Positions 42,187-50,919 are shown, numbered from the stretch's first letter. The stretch is 64,000 nucleotides of DNA from ZC4RG17 sp036380875 (GCA_036380875.1 DASVDX010000028.1:1-64000), one strand, 5' to 3'. Numbers and translations are program-made. Notes: a model not told the origin generated them from the sequence alone.

Positions 42187-42735
42187 ATGGCCGAAGACGA
42201 CCGTCGCCGTTGGGACGAACGTCACCGAAACGGCGACGGCGAGCCGACGCCGCCTGGGGCGTTCGCCCACGTCGCCCATCTCTTCCCGACCCGAGGGGTG
42301 GCGATGGAGGTGGCGTGCGGTCGCGGCGAGGCGAGCGTGTGGCTCGCCCTGCGGGGCTTCGAAGTCTGGGCTTTCGATGTCTCCCCGGTGGCGATCGAGG
42401 CCGCCCGCCGATTGGCAGACCGGTACCGCGTCGCCGACAGATGCCGTTTCGAGGTGCACGACCTCGACGAGGGACTCCCTCGTGAGCCGAGGGATGTGGA
42501 CCTCCTGCTGTGCCACATGTTCCGCGACCCGGCTCTGTACGGCGCGATGGCGCAGCGGCTCCGACCCGGCGGCATCCTCGCCGTGGCCATCCTCAGCGAA
42601 GCCGGCGGGTCGACCGGCCGTTTCCGGGGGAAAGCTGGCGAGCTTCGAGAGGCGTTCGAGGAGCTGGAGATCCTCGACGAGGGCGAAGCCGACGGGAGAG
42701 CCTGGATCGTGGCGCGCGCGGCGCCGGGTGCCTAG
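42187..42735 (+). CDS. Class I SAM-dependent methyltransferase
   Basis: A 182-residue Rossmann-fold methyltransferase. The start RRRWDERHRNGDGEPTPPGA matches small tellurite-resistance/TehB-like methyltransferases. AMEVACGRGEASVWLALRGF is the SAM-binding motif I, FDVSPVAIEAARRLAD motif post-I, DVDLLLCHMF motif II and RLRPGGILAVAIL motif III. ATG at 42187 lies 7 bp after deoD and the two may be co-transcribed. The substrate is unknown. Its end overlaps the end of the convergent membrane gene by 4 bp. Confidence 0.88.
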   Translation: MAEDDRRRWDERHRNGDGEPTPPGAFAHVAHLFPTRGVAMEVACGRGEASVWLALRGFEVWAFDVSPVAIEAARRLADRYRVADRCRFEVHDLDEGLPREPRDVDLLLCHMFRDPALYGAMAQRLRPGGILAVAILSEAGGSTGRFRGKAGELREAFEELEILDEGEADGRAWIVARAAPGA

Positions 42736-43112
42736 AACCCTCGCTGCCAGGGGATGGCGGCGACCACCAGAATCAGCGACAGCAGCGTCATCAACCCGAT
42801 CGTTCGCCAGCCCTCACCGCCTTCGACCTTCCGGCCGCGTCCCAGCCCGATGTGGAAGACCGCGCTGGCGGCGAGCATCCCGATGGGGTGGAAGACGGCG
42901 ATGAAGCCACCCTGGTTCCAGCCTTGGTTGACGATGTAGAGGATGATCCCCAACGCCACCTGGATGTCGAAGAGGATCGCCACCCACTGCAGCCACCTAT
43001 CGCTGGGTCCCGCCTCCCCCGATGAGCGCATGAAGGCGATCACCACTGTGGCGATCAGGCCGATGAGTACGAGCCAGCGGATACCGGAGTGAGCTTCGAC
43101 GAGGATGTCCAT
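42732..43112 (-). CDS. Small four-helix membrane protein
   Basis: A 126-residue protein with four hydrophobic segments. It begins LVEAHSGIRWLVLIGLIATV, then ILFDIQVALGIILYIV, FHPIGMLAASAVFHIGLGR and LMTLLSLILVVAAIPW. Conserved-looking His residues at helices 1 and 3 could bind heme or form a structural pair; I have seen this layout in uncharacterised membrane proteins but cannot name a function. ATG at 43112. It lies between the methyltransferase (convergent) and the HAD gene (upstream on the same strand, 21 bp). Confidence 0.75.
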   Translation of the reverse strand: MDILVEAHSGIRWLVLIGLIATVVIAFMRSSGEAGPSDRWLQWVAILFDIQVALGIILYIVNQGWNQGGFIAVFHPIGMLAASAVFHIGLGRGRKVEGGEGWRTIGLMTLLSLILVVAAIPWQRGF

Positions 43113-43133
43113 GTGCTGAGGCTACCGTCGCCC

Positions 43134-44102
43134 TCAGTCATCTGGAACATGCCGCGGGGGCAGCCCTACCCGCTCTGACAGCGCTTCCTCCCGGTCGCGC
43201 ACGATCCGCTGGGCGATGCTGCGGGCCGTCTGGGTCAGCCACATGGCGGTGTGAGACCCCTCGGTGTAGTCGGCTTCTCCGAAGGCGTCGATCCGGTCTT
43301 GCTCCAGGAGACGGTTGGCCTGGGCGAACTCCACCTCCGAACCCGGGCGGTAGACGGCGTAGGTGCGTCCGCCGTTGGCATCGACTACCGAGAACACCGG
43401 GACGTCGGAAGGGCCGTCCGCCACATAGATCATGTTCTGGAACGGAACCCGCCGGTCCTCACGGGCGATCTTGGCGTTGACGTCGATCGCCGAATTCTTG
43501 TTCGTGCCCTTGTTGATCTCGAAGATCGCCCGGGTCTTGGTCGTGTTGTCGATAGCGTAGATCAGTTGCTTGATCTCGCCGTCGGGTGAGAACAGCCGAT
43601 CCTGGCTGTCGAGGTAGCCGGGCGGCGCCACCAGCTCGGTGAACTCCGACGCCCACACGTCCGTGACGAAGGGGGCGACGGCCGACCCGAGGATCATCTG
43701 TCGGAGGCCGGTCGAGACGATGTAGTGCTCGACATGGATCTGATGCTCGGCGAACTGCGGATCTGACTCGATGTTCTTGCGGAGCCGCTCCATGAACTCC
43801 GGCATCCCCGCGTAGAACTCGATTTCGGCCCCTAGCTCCCGTAGCAGGGCGTTGTTGAGGCCCGGCATCTTCCCCGCCTGCACATAGCTGAGCAGGTGGT
43901 TGAGGTAGAGGGTGTCCCGAGCGATCAGGGTGTTGCCATGGCTGCGGTAGAAGCTCTCCAGCCCGTCGACCTCCTCCCAGAACGTGGCCTCGTCGATGCC
44001 GAAGTAGCGAAAGAGCGGTTTCTGCATGTTGCCGGGGATCAGGGTCTTGTCGAAGTCCCAGATCACGGCGATGACGTTCTGCGGGAAGAGCGGACGGGTC
44101 AT
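43134..44102 (-). CDS. HAD-superfamily hydrolase
   Basis: A 322-residue haloacid dehalogenase-like protein. Motif I IWDFDKTLIPG gives nucleophile Asp16 and acid Asp18. A large cap region follows (WEEVDGLESFYRSHGNTLIA). Motif II is likely IVSTGLRQMI, motif III a Lys near KGTNKNSAID, and motif IV IYVADGPSDVPVF. It is longer than typical phosphoserine phosphatases and resembles uncharacterised HAD proteins of the MtnX-like/haloacid group. ATG at 44102. The gene is divergent from azlC across 127 bp in which I see no clear element. The natural substrate is unknown. Confidence 0.88.
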   Translation of the reverse strand: MTRPLFPQNVIAVIWDFDKTLIPGNMQKPLFRYFGIDEATFWEEVDGLESFYRSHGNTLIARDTLYLNHLLSYVQAGKMPGLNNALLRELGAEIEFYAGMPEFMERLRKNIESDPQFAEHQIHVEHYIVSTGLRQMILGSAVAPFVTDVWASEFTELVAPPGYLDSQDRLFSPDGEIKQLIYAIDNTTKTRAIFEINKGTNKNSAIDVNAKIAREDRRVPFQNMIYVADGPSDVPVFSVVDANGGRTYAVYRPGSEVEFAQANRLLEQDRIDAFGEADYTEGSHTAMWLTQTARSIAQRIVRDREEALSERVGLPPRHVPDD

Positions 44103-44229
44103 TTCGCGAATTCGAGGCTAGACCGAGTTTTCCACAGGATGCAATGGTCGTATCGGCCCCGGATGCCGCCACCTGTACGCCGGAAATCGGAGCCGAGCAG
44201 GACGGAACTTCGGTTAGCGTTCCCGCCCC

Positions 44230-44901
44230 GTGTCGGTCCACCCCGATATCCGTCGAGGGATACGTGACGTCATCCCGGTGCTGGTGCCCGTGGTGCCGTT
44301 CGCACTCGTCCTGGGGCTGGCGATCGCCGAGGCGCCGTTCTCGAACCTGGTCGGGTGGCTCGGTTCGAGCCTCATCTTCGGCGGCTCCGCGCAGTTGACG
44401 GTCGTGACCCTTTCGGCTGAAGGAGCCGGCTTGGCGGCGATCATCGCTGCCGGACTCGTGGTCCAGACCCGGCATTTCATGTACTCGGCGGCGTTCGCTC
44501 CTGTTTTCTCCGACCAGCCGAAGTGGTTCCGCTGGCTCGGCCCGTACCTTCTCATCGATCAGGCATTCGCTCTCACCAGCCTCCGGATCGACGACTCACC
44601 GGCTTCCTTCCGGCGGTACTACCTCACAGTCGGCCTGTCGTTCTGGGTGGTGTGGCAGGCGACCGTGGCCCTCGGCCTGATCGTGGGACCCGTGGTGCCA
44701 GAGGAGTGGTCGCTCGACTTCGCCGTCCCCTTGCTGTTCGTCGGATTGCTCATCGCTGCCATCGACTCGCGTCCCTCACTCGTGGCGGCCGTCGTGGCGG
44801 GAGCGATCACTTGGGTCACACTCGGCATCCCCAACCGCCTGGGCATCATCGTCGGAGCACTCGCCGGAGTCGCCGGCGGCGTCATAGCGAGCCGTCGATG
44901 A
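44230..44901 (+). CDS. azlC: AzlC-family branched-chain amino acid exporter subunit
   Basis: A 223-residue membrane protein of the AzlC family, the large subunit of a two-component branched-chain amino acid exporter. The N-terminus IRRGIRDVIPVLVPVVPFAL and the segment SSLIFGGSAQLTVVTL, followed by LVVQTRHFMYSAAFAPVF, are diagnostic. It has about five to six membrane segments. GTG start at 44230. The ATGA overlap with azlD indicates co-translation and complex formation in the membrane. Confidence 0.93.
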   Translation: MSVHPDIRRGIRDVIPVLVPVVPFALVLGLAIAEAPFSNLVGWLGSSLIFGGSAQLTVVTLSAEGAGLAAIIAAGLVVQTRHFMYSAAFAPVFSDQPKWFRWLGPYLLIDQAFALTSLRIDDSPASFRRYYLTVGLSFWVVWQATVALGLIVGPVVPEEWSLDFAVPLLFVGLLIAAIDSRPSLVAAVVAGAITWVTLGIPNRLGIIVGALAGVAGGVIASRR

Positions 44902-45212
44902 CCCTCACCGTTCTCGCCCTCGTCGCCACGGTCGTCGTCGGCATCGGCACGTACTTCATGCGCTCCTCTTTCATCCACGTCTTCGCCGATCGGGAGTTCT
45001 CGCCGGTCGTCCGCCAGGCCCTCCGCTACGTGGCCCCGTCGGTGATGGCGGCGCTGGTCGTCTCACTCGGCGTGGGAGGCTCGGCCGAGGTCGGCATACC
45101 CGAGGTGTCCGCACTGGTCGTCGGTGGAGTGGTCGGATGGCGCGCACGATCGCTGCCGTCGGTGCTCGTCGCCGGAATGGTCACGCTGTGGGTGCTCCGC
45201 GCCCTCATATGA
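44898..45212 (+). CDS. azlD: AzlD-family exporter small subunit
   Basis: A 104-residue, four-helix membrane protein of the AzlD family, the small partner of AzlC. The opening ALVATVVVGIGTYFMRSSF and the VVRQALRYVAPSVMAALVVS segment are typical. ATG at 44898 overlaps the azlC stop. A strong promoter for the next gene begins 10 bp after its stop. Confidence 0.92.
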   Translation: MTLTVLALVATVVVGIGTYFMRSSFIHVFADREFSPVVRQALRYVAPSVMAALVVSLGVGGSAEVGIPEVSALVVGGVVGWRARSLPSVLVAGMVTLWVLRALI

Positions 45213-45222
45213 CGCCTAATAC

Positions 45223-45251
45223 TTGCACTCGCGGAAAGTTCTCCGTATAGT
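45223..45251 (+). promoter_or_regulatory. Near-consensus promoter (TTGCAC, 17 bp, TATAGT)
   Basis: TTGCAC at 45223-45228 and TATAGT at 45246-45251 are separated by exactly 17 bp. This is the best housekeeping sigma-type promoter I see in the window. The expected start point is around 45258-45259, which is where an ATG lies; a second ATG with ribosome site GGGGAGGAG follows at 45283. Confidence 0.7.
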
Positions 45252-45282
45252 TGCCGCTATGGAAACTATTCGGGGAGGAGCG

Positions 45283-45753
45283 ATGGATGACCTCAGGCGG
45301 ACACTCGACCAGGTAGAGCGCGATCGGCTCGAGACGTATCTAGGCGATGGACACATCCCCTGGTGGTATTCGCTCGGGTTCGCCGTCGCAGGCGGCTGCG
45401 CCTTGATGTCGATGGGGATCGAGACCAGGTGGCTGGCGATCGTGGTGGCGTTGACGGCTGCGGTGACCATCGGCGCCATGGCGGGGGTGGCGGTCCGCAA
45501 AGCGGGAGCGATCCCTCGTTTGCGGACGATGCCACCGCCCCTGCGTCGGGTCCTGATCGGATACTGGGTCGTGGCGGGGGTTGGAATCGCCGCGATCCTG
45601 GTGTGGGCGTTCACCACCGAAACGGCGAGGCCATTCGTGTGGGCCGGCGGGTTGTATTTCGTCGTGGTGGTCTTGGCGGGATCCGTGAGCGACGGGATGT
45701 TCCGACGGCGTGCCCGCCGACTCGCGGATCAGGCCGGGATCCAGGATGGATGA
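45283..45753 (+). CDS. Four-helix membrane protein paired with a winged-helix regulator
   Basis: A 156-residue protein. A short helical cytoplasmic start (DDLRRTLDQVERDRLETYL) is followed by four membrane segments in two pairs, with an Arg/Pro-rich loop (RKAGAIPRLRTMPPPLRR) between them. The ATG at 45283 is preceded by GGGGAGGAG; an ATG eight codons upstream at 45259 coincides with the predicted transcript start and would be leaderless. It overlaps the following regulator gene by 8 bp, a pairing common in actinobacteria where the small regulator controls the membrane gene. The function is unknown. Confidence 0.83.
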   Translation: MDDLRRTLDQVERDRLETYLGDGHIPWWYSLGFAVAGGCALMSMGIETRWLAIVVALTAAVTIGAMAGVAVRKAGAIPRLRTMPPPLRRVLIGYWVVAGVGIAAILVWAFTTETARPFVWAGGLYFVVVVLAGSVSDGMFRRRARRLADQAGIQDG

Positions 45754-46036
45754 TCTCGACCCCTTGATCCACGCCCCCAAGCGGCTTCGGATCATGACGG
45801 TCCTCTCGACTGCCGAGGTCGAGTTCTCCCGCCTCCAGGAGCGGCTGGACCTGTCGGCTCCCGACTTGTCGAAGCAGATGCGCCAGTTGATCGATGCCGG
45901 TTATGTCGAGGCGAGGAAGACCGGCAAAGGCCCAGGGAGCACCACCTGGTACAAGCTGACCCGCCAGGGCCGACGCGCTTTCGACGACTACCTCGACCGG
46001 CTCCGACGACTGCTGGACGAGGCGTCGGTTTCCTAG
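45746..46036 (+). CDS. Winged-helix transcriptional regulator
   Basis: A 96-residue DNA-binding protein of the ArsR/MarR-like winged-helix group often annotated as transcriptional regulator next to membrane genes. HAPKRLRIMTVLSTAEVEFS starts the first helix; LDLSAPDLSKQMRQLIDAGY is the recognition helix-turn-helix and KTGKGPGSTTWYKLTRQGRR the wing. No effector domain or metal-binding Cys. ATG at 45746 lies within the end of the membrane protein gene. It ends 4 bp inside the convergent AhpD-like gene. Likely control of the promoter at 45223 is an inference. Confidence 0.9.
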   Translation: MDDLDPLIHAPKRLRIMTVLSTAEVEFSRLQERLDLSAPDLSKQMRQLIDAGYVEARKTGKGPGSTTWYKLTRQGRRAFDDYLDRLRRLLDEASVS

Positions 46037-46602
46037 CGCCCCAACATGAAGAACTCCGGGTTGGGCTGGAGGTCGGCCAGGTGGGCGATGCGGTTGGAGA
46101 GCGCGAACAGTGCGGTGATCGAGCCGATGTCCCAGATGTCGGAGTCGTCGAAGCCCGCTTCACGCAACTCTTCCAGGTCCTCCTCGTCGATCTCCTCGGG
46201 TTGGCGGGCGAGCTTCACAGCAAACGACAGCATCGTCCGCTGACGGTCGGTGACCGGCGCCGTCCGCCAGTTGGCGGCGATGCGGTCGGCCAGTTCCGAG
46301 TCCTTCGCCCGCACCCGGAGGATGGCGCCGTGAACGACGACGCAGTAGAGGCAGTCGTTGGCGGCGCTGGTCGCCACCACGATCATCTCCCGCTCCGCTT
46401 TGCTCAGCCCCGACTCCCGCTCCATGAGCGCGTCGTGGTAGTCCATGAACGCTCGCAGCTCGTCCGGCCGGTGAGCCATGGCGAGGAAGACGTTCGGCAC
46501 GAAGCCGCTTCTCTCGGCTATCCGCTCGACGCGCGCCTTGAGGTCGGCGGGGAACTCGTCCAGGGAGAGGACAGGAAAGCGGCTGATCGGGGTGTCAGGC
46601 AT
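46033..46602 (-). CDS. AhpD-like peroxidase-related enzyme
   Basis: A 189-residue carboxymuconolactone decarboxylase/AhpD-fold protein. The active site CLYCVVVHG provides Cys84, Cys87 and His91, matching the CxxC-x3-H pattern of alkylhydroperoxidases. The uncharacterised peroxidase-related group has the same VERIAERSGFVPNVFLAMAH opening. ATG at 46602; longer in-frame readings lie in the small gene upstream. It overlaps the upstream 62-residue gene by 8 bp. It likely reduces peroxides with a thiol partner, which is not in the window. Confidence 0.9.
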   Translation of the reverse strand: MPDTPISRFPVLSLDEFPADLKARVERIAERSGFVPNVFLAMAHRPDELRAFMDYHDALMERESGLSKAEREMIVVATSAANDCLYCVVVHGAILRVRAKDSELADRIAANWRTAPVTDRQRTMLSFAVKLARQPEEIDEEDLEELREAGFDDSDIWDIGSITALFALSNRIAHLADLQPNPEFFMLGR

Positions 46603-46783
46603 CCGCCTCTTCGTCCTTCCAATCCGGGTCCTCGTCCCATTCGACGTTGCGGGTTTCGACCTTCTCCAGCGCCCGTTCCGCCTCTTCACGCGTGGGATAG
46701 GGGCCGAGACGGTTGGTCATGCGGCATCCGAACTTCGGCTCGACCCGGCGGTGCCGGATGCAGTAGTACCACTCCTCTTCCAT
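46595..46783 (-). CDS. Small conserved actinobacterial protein
   Basis: A 62-residue acidic protein with EEEWYYCIRHRRVEPKFGCR and NRLGPYPTREEAERALEKVE. I recall similarly built small proteins with a WYYCxxH...C start and LGPYxTREEA motif across actinobacteria, without known function. The Cys and His pair (WYYC, RH, GC) could bind a metal. The product ends in an acidic tail. ATG at 46783. Coupled by an 8-bp overlap to the AhpD-like gene; divergent from the EVE gene across 33 bp. Confidence 0.85.
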   Translation of the reverse strand: MEEEWYYCIRHRRVEPKFGCRMTNRLGPYPTREEAERALEKVETRNVEWDEDPDWKDEEADA

Positions 46784-46816
46784 GAGCTCACGGTACCCGT
46801 GCCACAATCGCATCCC

Positions 46817-47273
<457 letters not shown>

Positions 47274-47281
<8 letters not shown>

Positions 47282-48464
47282 CCGCTTCGACTACGCCGTG
47301 ATCGGGGCGGGGATCGTCGGCTTGGCCACCGCCACCGCGATCCATCAGCGTCACCCTCAGGCGTCGATCGCGGTTCTCGAAGCTGAGGACCGCGTCGGGC
47401 TGCACCAGAGCGGCCACAACTCCGGGGTGCTCCACTCCGGGCTCTACTACAAGCCCGGCTCGTTGAAGGCGCGCCTGTGTGTCGAAGGGCGCCGGCGGAT
47501 GGTCGAGTTCTGCGAAGACAACGGCATCGCCCACGACGTCACGGGGAAGCTCGTCGTCGCCCTCGACCAGAAGGAAGTCACCCGGCTGGAGCGTCTCCAC
47601 GAACGCGCCCACGCCAACGGGCTCCAAGGGGTCTGCTGGCTGGAGAGAGGGGAGTGGTACGACATCGAGCCCCACATCGCCGGCCGGGCTGCCCTCCACG
47701 TCCCGGAGGCCGGGGTGGCGGACTTCCCGGCGGTGGTCCGGCGCCTGGCAGAGAAACTCCCCGGCGATGTCCGCACCTCCTGGCGGGTCGCCTCGATCCG
47801 CCGCCAGGGCGGGGCATGGGAGGTCGCCGGCGACCACGGGGCGATCCTGGCCGGGCGGTTGGTGGCTTGTGCCGGCCTCCAGGCCGACCGGGTAGCCGAG
47901 ATGGCCGGGGCCACGCCTCCCGTGCGGATCGTTCCCTTCCGGGGCGAGTACTTCGCGCTCACCGGACCTTCCGAGAAACTCGTGCGCCACCTCGTCTACC
48001 CGGTGCCCGACCCTCGGTTCCCTTTCCTCGGAGTGCACTTCACCCGCCGCATCGACGGGACCGTGGAGGTCGGGCCCAATGCCGTGCCCGCACTGGGTCG
48101 CCATCACTATCGGGGTACCGCCCCCGACTGGCGTGAGTTCATCGAGACGCTCCGTTCTCCCGGTTTCCTGCGGCTGGCCTTGCGTTACGCCCCGACCGGG
48201 ATCGCCGAGATCATCAGGTCCCGGTCGGCCCGGCTCTACGGCCGGGCGGCGGCTCGCCTGCTGCCCGCCCTCGACACGTCGGATCTGACGGTGGCAGGGG
48301 CGGGCGTCCGTGCCCAGGCGGTATCGCCGGACGGCCGACTCGTCGACGACTTCTCGTTGCTGCGCCAGGAGAACGCACTCCACGTGCTCAACGCTCCCTC
48401 GCCGGCAGCAACGGCATCTCTCGCCATCGGCGAGCGCATCGCCGCTCTCCTCGACGAAGGGTGA
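47274..48464 (+). CDS. lhgO: L-2-hydroxyglutarate oxidase
   Basis: A 396-residue FAD enzyme that oxidises L-2-hydroxyglutarate to 2-oxoglutarate and feeds electrons to the membrane quinone pool in E. coli. The FAD-binding start YAVIGAGIVGLATATAI is at residues 7-23. The family motif VGLHQSGHNSGVLHSGLYY follows, and C-terminally GAGVRAQAVSPDGRLVDDF. ATG at 47274 lies inside the EVE gene. It acts at the membrane surface. No csiD or gabD partner is present in the window. Confidence 0.94.
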
Positions 48465-48512
48465 AGCTTCGACGGCTTTGGGATCGGGGCAGCCGTCTCG
48501 TACCCTCGCAGC

Positions 48513-49742
48513 GTGGAATCGACCGCTCCTCCGATGAGGCTCGGGCGGGTCGAGTTCACCGCTCTCCTGGCCATGTCCATGGCGCTCGCCGCCCTGGGGA
48601 TCGACATGATCCTCCCGGCATTCGGCGACATGCGCGCGAGCTTCGGGTTGGCGGAGGACTCGACCGCCGTTGCCGGCACAGTCACCGCCTACTTCTTCGG
48701 TTTGGCGATCGCCCAGGTCTTCTACGGGCCACTCGCCGACCGCTTCGGGCGCAAGCCGACCCTCTATGCCGGCTACGGGATCTATCTGTTGGGAGCGGTG
48801 GCTTCGGCGTTGGCGCCGAGTTTGGCCTCGCTCCTCGTCGCCCGGTTCATCTGGGGCTTGGGGGCCGCCGGTCCCCGAGTGGTGACGCTCTCAGTCGTGC
48901 GCGACCGCTTCGACGGCAACGAGATGTCGCGGGCGATGTCGTTCATCATGGCCGTCTTCGTGCTCGTGCCGATCCTGGCGCCCACCCTCGGCGCGATCGT
49001 CGCTTCGATCGGCTCCTGGCGGTGGGTGTTCGGTGTCTGTGCCCTGCTCGTGGTGGTGATGGCGCTCTGGGCGACTCGCCTCGAAGAGTCGTTGAACCCT
49101 GACGACCGGCTCGAGTTGAGGTTCGGCCGAGTTCTGGCAGCTGGTCGCATGATCGTCACCAACCGACTGACGATGGGTTACACGATGGCGCTCACCGCGC
49201 TGTTCGGCGTGTTCACCTCGTACCTGGCGAGCTCGGAGATCATCTTCGGAGAGGTCTTCGGCGTCGTCGACGAGTTCCCGATCATGTTCGGCGTGCTGGC
49301 GGCGGTCATGGGTGCGGCGATGCTGGCCAACGCGTTCGTGGTTCGCCGGTTCGGCACGCGGAGGATGGCCCACGGAGTCCTGTTCGTGTACGTGGCGGTG
49401 GCTGTCCTCTTCGTGTTCGTTGGCCTGTCGTCCGAAGGCCGTCCGTCGCTGGGCGTGTTCATGCCCACCATGGCGGCGATGTTGTCGTGCCATGCGCTCC
49501 TCATCCCGAACTTCAACACCATCGCCATGGAGCCGATGAGGCCGATCGCCGGCACGGCATCGGCTGTGATCGGCACCGTGTCGACCGCCGGCGGTGCCCT
49601 CATAGGGGCGGTCCTCGACCAGTCGTTCAACGGCACGATCCTGCCGATGGCCGGCGGCTTTGCCATCCTCGGCTTCGTCGCATTCGTTCTCGTCTTGTGG
49701 GCGGAGCGAGGGCGCCTCTTCGATCGACGGCGACCCACCTGA
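48513..49742 (+). CDS. Bcr/CflA-type MFS drug exporter
   Basis: A 409-residue major facilitator with 12 membrane segments. The opening ALGIDMILPAFGDMRASFGL and the loop GPLADRFGRKPTLYAGYGIY (motif A) are typical of the Bcr/CflA drug-resistance group. IWGLGAAGPRVVTLSVVRDRF is the family motif C-like segment in the first half. GTG start at 48513; a Met seven codons further is an alternative. Substrate unknown. It ends 62 bp before the hairpin-rich leader of the next gene. Confidence 0.93.
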   Translation: MESTAPPMRLGRVEFTALLAMSMALAALGIDMILPAFGDMRASFGLAEDSTAVAGTVTAYFFGLAIAQVFYGPLADRFGRKPTLYAGYGIYLLGAVASALAPSLASLLVARFIWGLGAAGPRVVTLSVVRDRFDGNEMSRAMSFIMAVFVLVPILAPTLGAIVASIGSWRWVFGVCALLVVVMALWATRLEESLNPDDRLELRFGRVLAAGRMIVTNRLTMGYTMALTALFGVFTSYLASSEIIFGEVFGVVDEFPIMFGVLAAVMGAAMLANAFVVRRFGTRRMAHGVLFVYVAVAVLFVFVGLSSEGRPSLGVFMPTMAAMLSCHALLIPNFNTIAMEPMRPIAGTASAVIGTVSTAGGALIGAVLDQSFNGTILPMAGGFAILGFVAFVLVLWAERGRLFDRRRPT

Positions 49743-49953
49743 GCCGTTAGACGTCGGTTTTCGTTTTCACCTACCGATGGACACGTGCATAGCCTTCTGT
49801 CGTCGACGAGCACTTGTGCTCGTCAACGGGCTCCGGTGAACACCGGAGCCTTCTTGTTTCCACGGCCTCGATCGACAAACGATCGCGCCTGCGCCAGGCG
49901 GGCGATGGCCGAAACCCGAGCGACCCCGACTGGGGTCACGCGGAGGTACCACC
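49743..49953 (+). other. Structured 5' leader / intergenic region with five hairpins
   Basis: This 211-bp region separates the MFS gene from the SLH-like transglycosylase gene. Two perfect hairpins lie at 49805-49824 (GACGAGCAC/GTGCTCGTC, 9 bp) and 49829-49850 (GGCTCCGGTG/CACCGGAGCC, 10 bp). The second is followed by TTCTTGTTT, like an intrinsic terminator. Then come three shorter stems: GATCG/CGATC, GCCTG/CAGGC and ACCCC/GGGGT. The ribosome site GGAGGT sits 8 bp before the ATG. A cis-regulatory RNA is possible; I could not match it to the c-di-AMP or c-di-GMP riboswitch consensus. Confidence 0.5.
49829..49859 (+). terminator. Hairpin with T-rich tail
   Basis: A perfect 10-bp stem GGCTCCGGTG / CACCGGAGCC with an AA loop is followed by TTCTTGTTT. 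It could terminate the MFS transcript or act as an attenuator in the leader of the next gene. Confidence 0.6.
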
Positions 49954-50919
49954 ATGAAAAAGAAGACGAGATGGGCGCTGGCTGTCGCCGGTGCCCTGAT
50001 GTTCATCACTGCGCCGGCATTCGGCGCCGCCGCGGAACCCGACGGACGCGGCCCATTCGCCGATGTCGATGGCTCCGTCCACGAACCGGACGTGGCTGCT
50101 CTGCATGCCGCGGACATCACGACAGGTTGTGGCGAGTGGCGGTTCTGTCCCGACGACGAGGTCACGCGCGCCGAGATGGCGGCGTTCCTGAATCGGGCAC
50201 TGGGGCTCCCGCCCGCTGCCATGTCCAAGTTCAGCGACACCGTCGGAAGCCGGTTCGCTGATGACATCGCCGCCATCGCCGCGGCCGACATCACCATCGG
50301 TTGCGGTGCCGGCCAGTACTGCCCCGATGAGCCCGTCACCCGAGGGCAGATGGCCAGCCTCCTGGTCCGTGCGCTCGAACTGCCGCCAGCGGAAGGCGAT
50401 CCCTTCCACGACGACGACGGCAACGTCCACGAGGCGGACATCGCCGCAATCACCGTTGCCGGGATCACCCACGGTTGTGGCAGCGGGGGATTCTGCCCCG
50501 ATGAGCCAGTCACTCGGGCACAGATGGCCAGCTTCCTGGCGCGGGCGCTCGACCTCGAGCCCCCCGCCGAGCTCCCCGTGATCCCGGCGGACGTGGTCGA
50601 GGAGTTGAAGGCGGTCGAAGTACCGACCGGGCCGGGCGCCGAAGGCTGGCGCCCGCTGGTCGAGAAGTACTTCGATCCAGGCGACGTCGATCGCGCCATC
50701 CGCGTGATGGCGTGTGAGTCGGGCGGCGACCCCAATGCTCGCAACCGCAGCTCAGGTGCGGGCGGCTTGTTCCAGCACTTGCCCGGTGCCTGGGACGAAC
50801 GCGCCGCCGGGGCCGGTTTTCCAGGGGCGTCGATCTTCGATCCCGAAGCGAACATCGCCGCCGCGGCCTACTTGTTGTATGGGCCTGGCGGGGGCTGGCG
50901 ACACTGGGTCTGCAAGTGA
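49954..50919 (+). CDS. Secreted SLH-like repeat protein with lytic transglycosylase domain
   Basis: A 321-residue exported protein. A signal peptide covers about residues 1-28 (WALAVAGALMFITAPAFGAA). Three SLH-like repeats follow, each with a CGxxxFCPDxxVTRxxMA core (ITTGCGEWRFCPDDEVTR in the first), like those of the metalloprotease at 37057. The last 110 residues form an SLT-like transglycosylase domain with catalytic Glu in MACESGGDPNARNRSSGAGG and LFQHLPGAWDER. It would bind the cell envelope through the repeats and cut peptidoglycan. ATG at 49954 follows GGAGGT. It has a long structured leader and ends at a strong terminator. Confidence 0.9.
   Translation: MKKKTRWALAVAGALMFITAPAFGAAAEPDGRGPFADVDGSVHEPDVAALHAADITTGCGEWRFCPDDEVTRAEMAAFLNRALGLPPAAMSKFSDTVGSRFADDIAAIAAADITIGCGAGQYCPDEPVTRGQMASLLVRALELPPAEGDPFHDDDGNVHEADIAAITVAGITHGCGSGGFCPDEPVTRAQMASFLARALDLEPPAELPVIPADVVEELKAVEVPTGPGAEGWRPLVEKYFDPGDVDRAIRVMACESGGDPNARNRSSGAGGLFQHLPGAWDERAAGAGFPGASIFDPEANIAAAAYLLYGPGGGWRHWVCK

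Noticed and set aside
49743..49953. c-di-AMP (ydaO) or c-di-GMP (GEMM) riboswitch
   Set aside because: The conserved core blocks of both classes are not found; only generic hairpins are supported.
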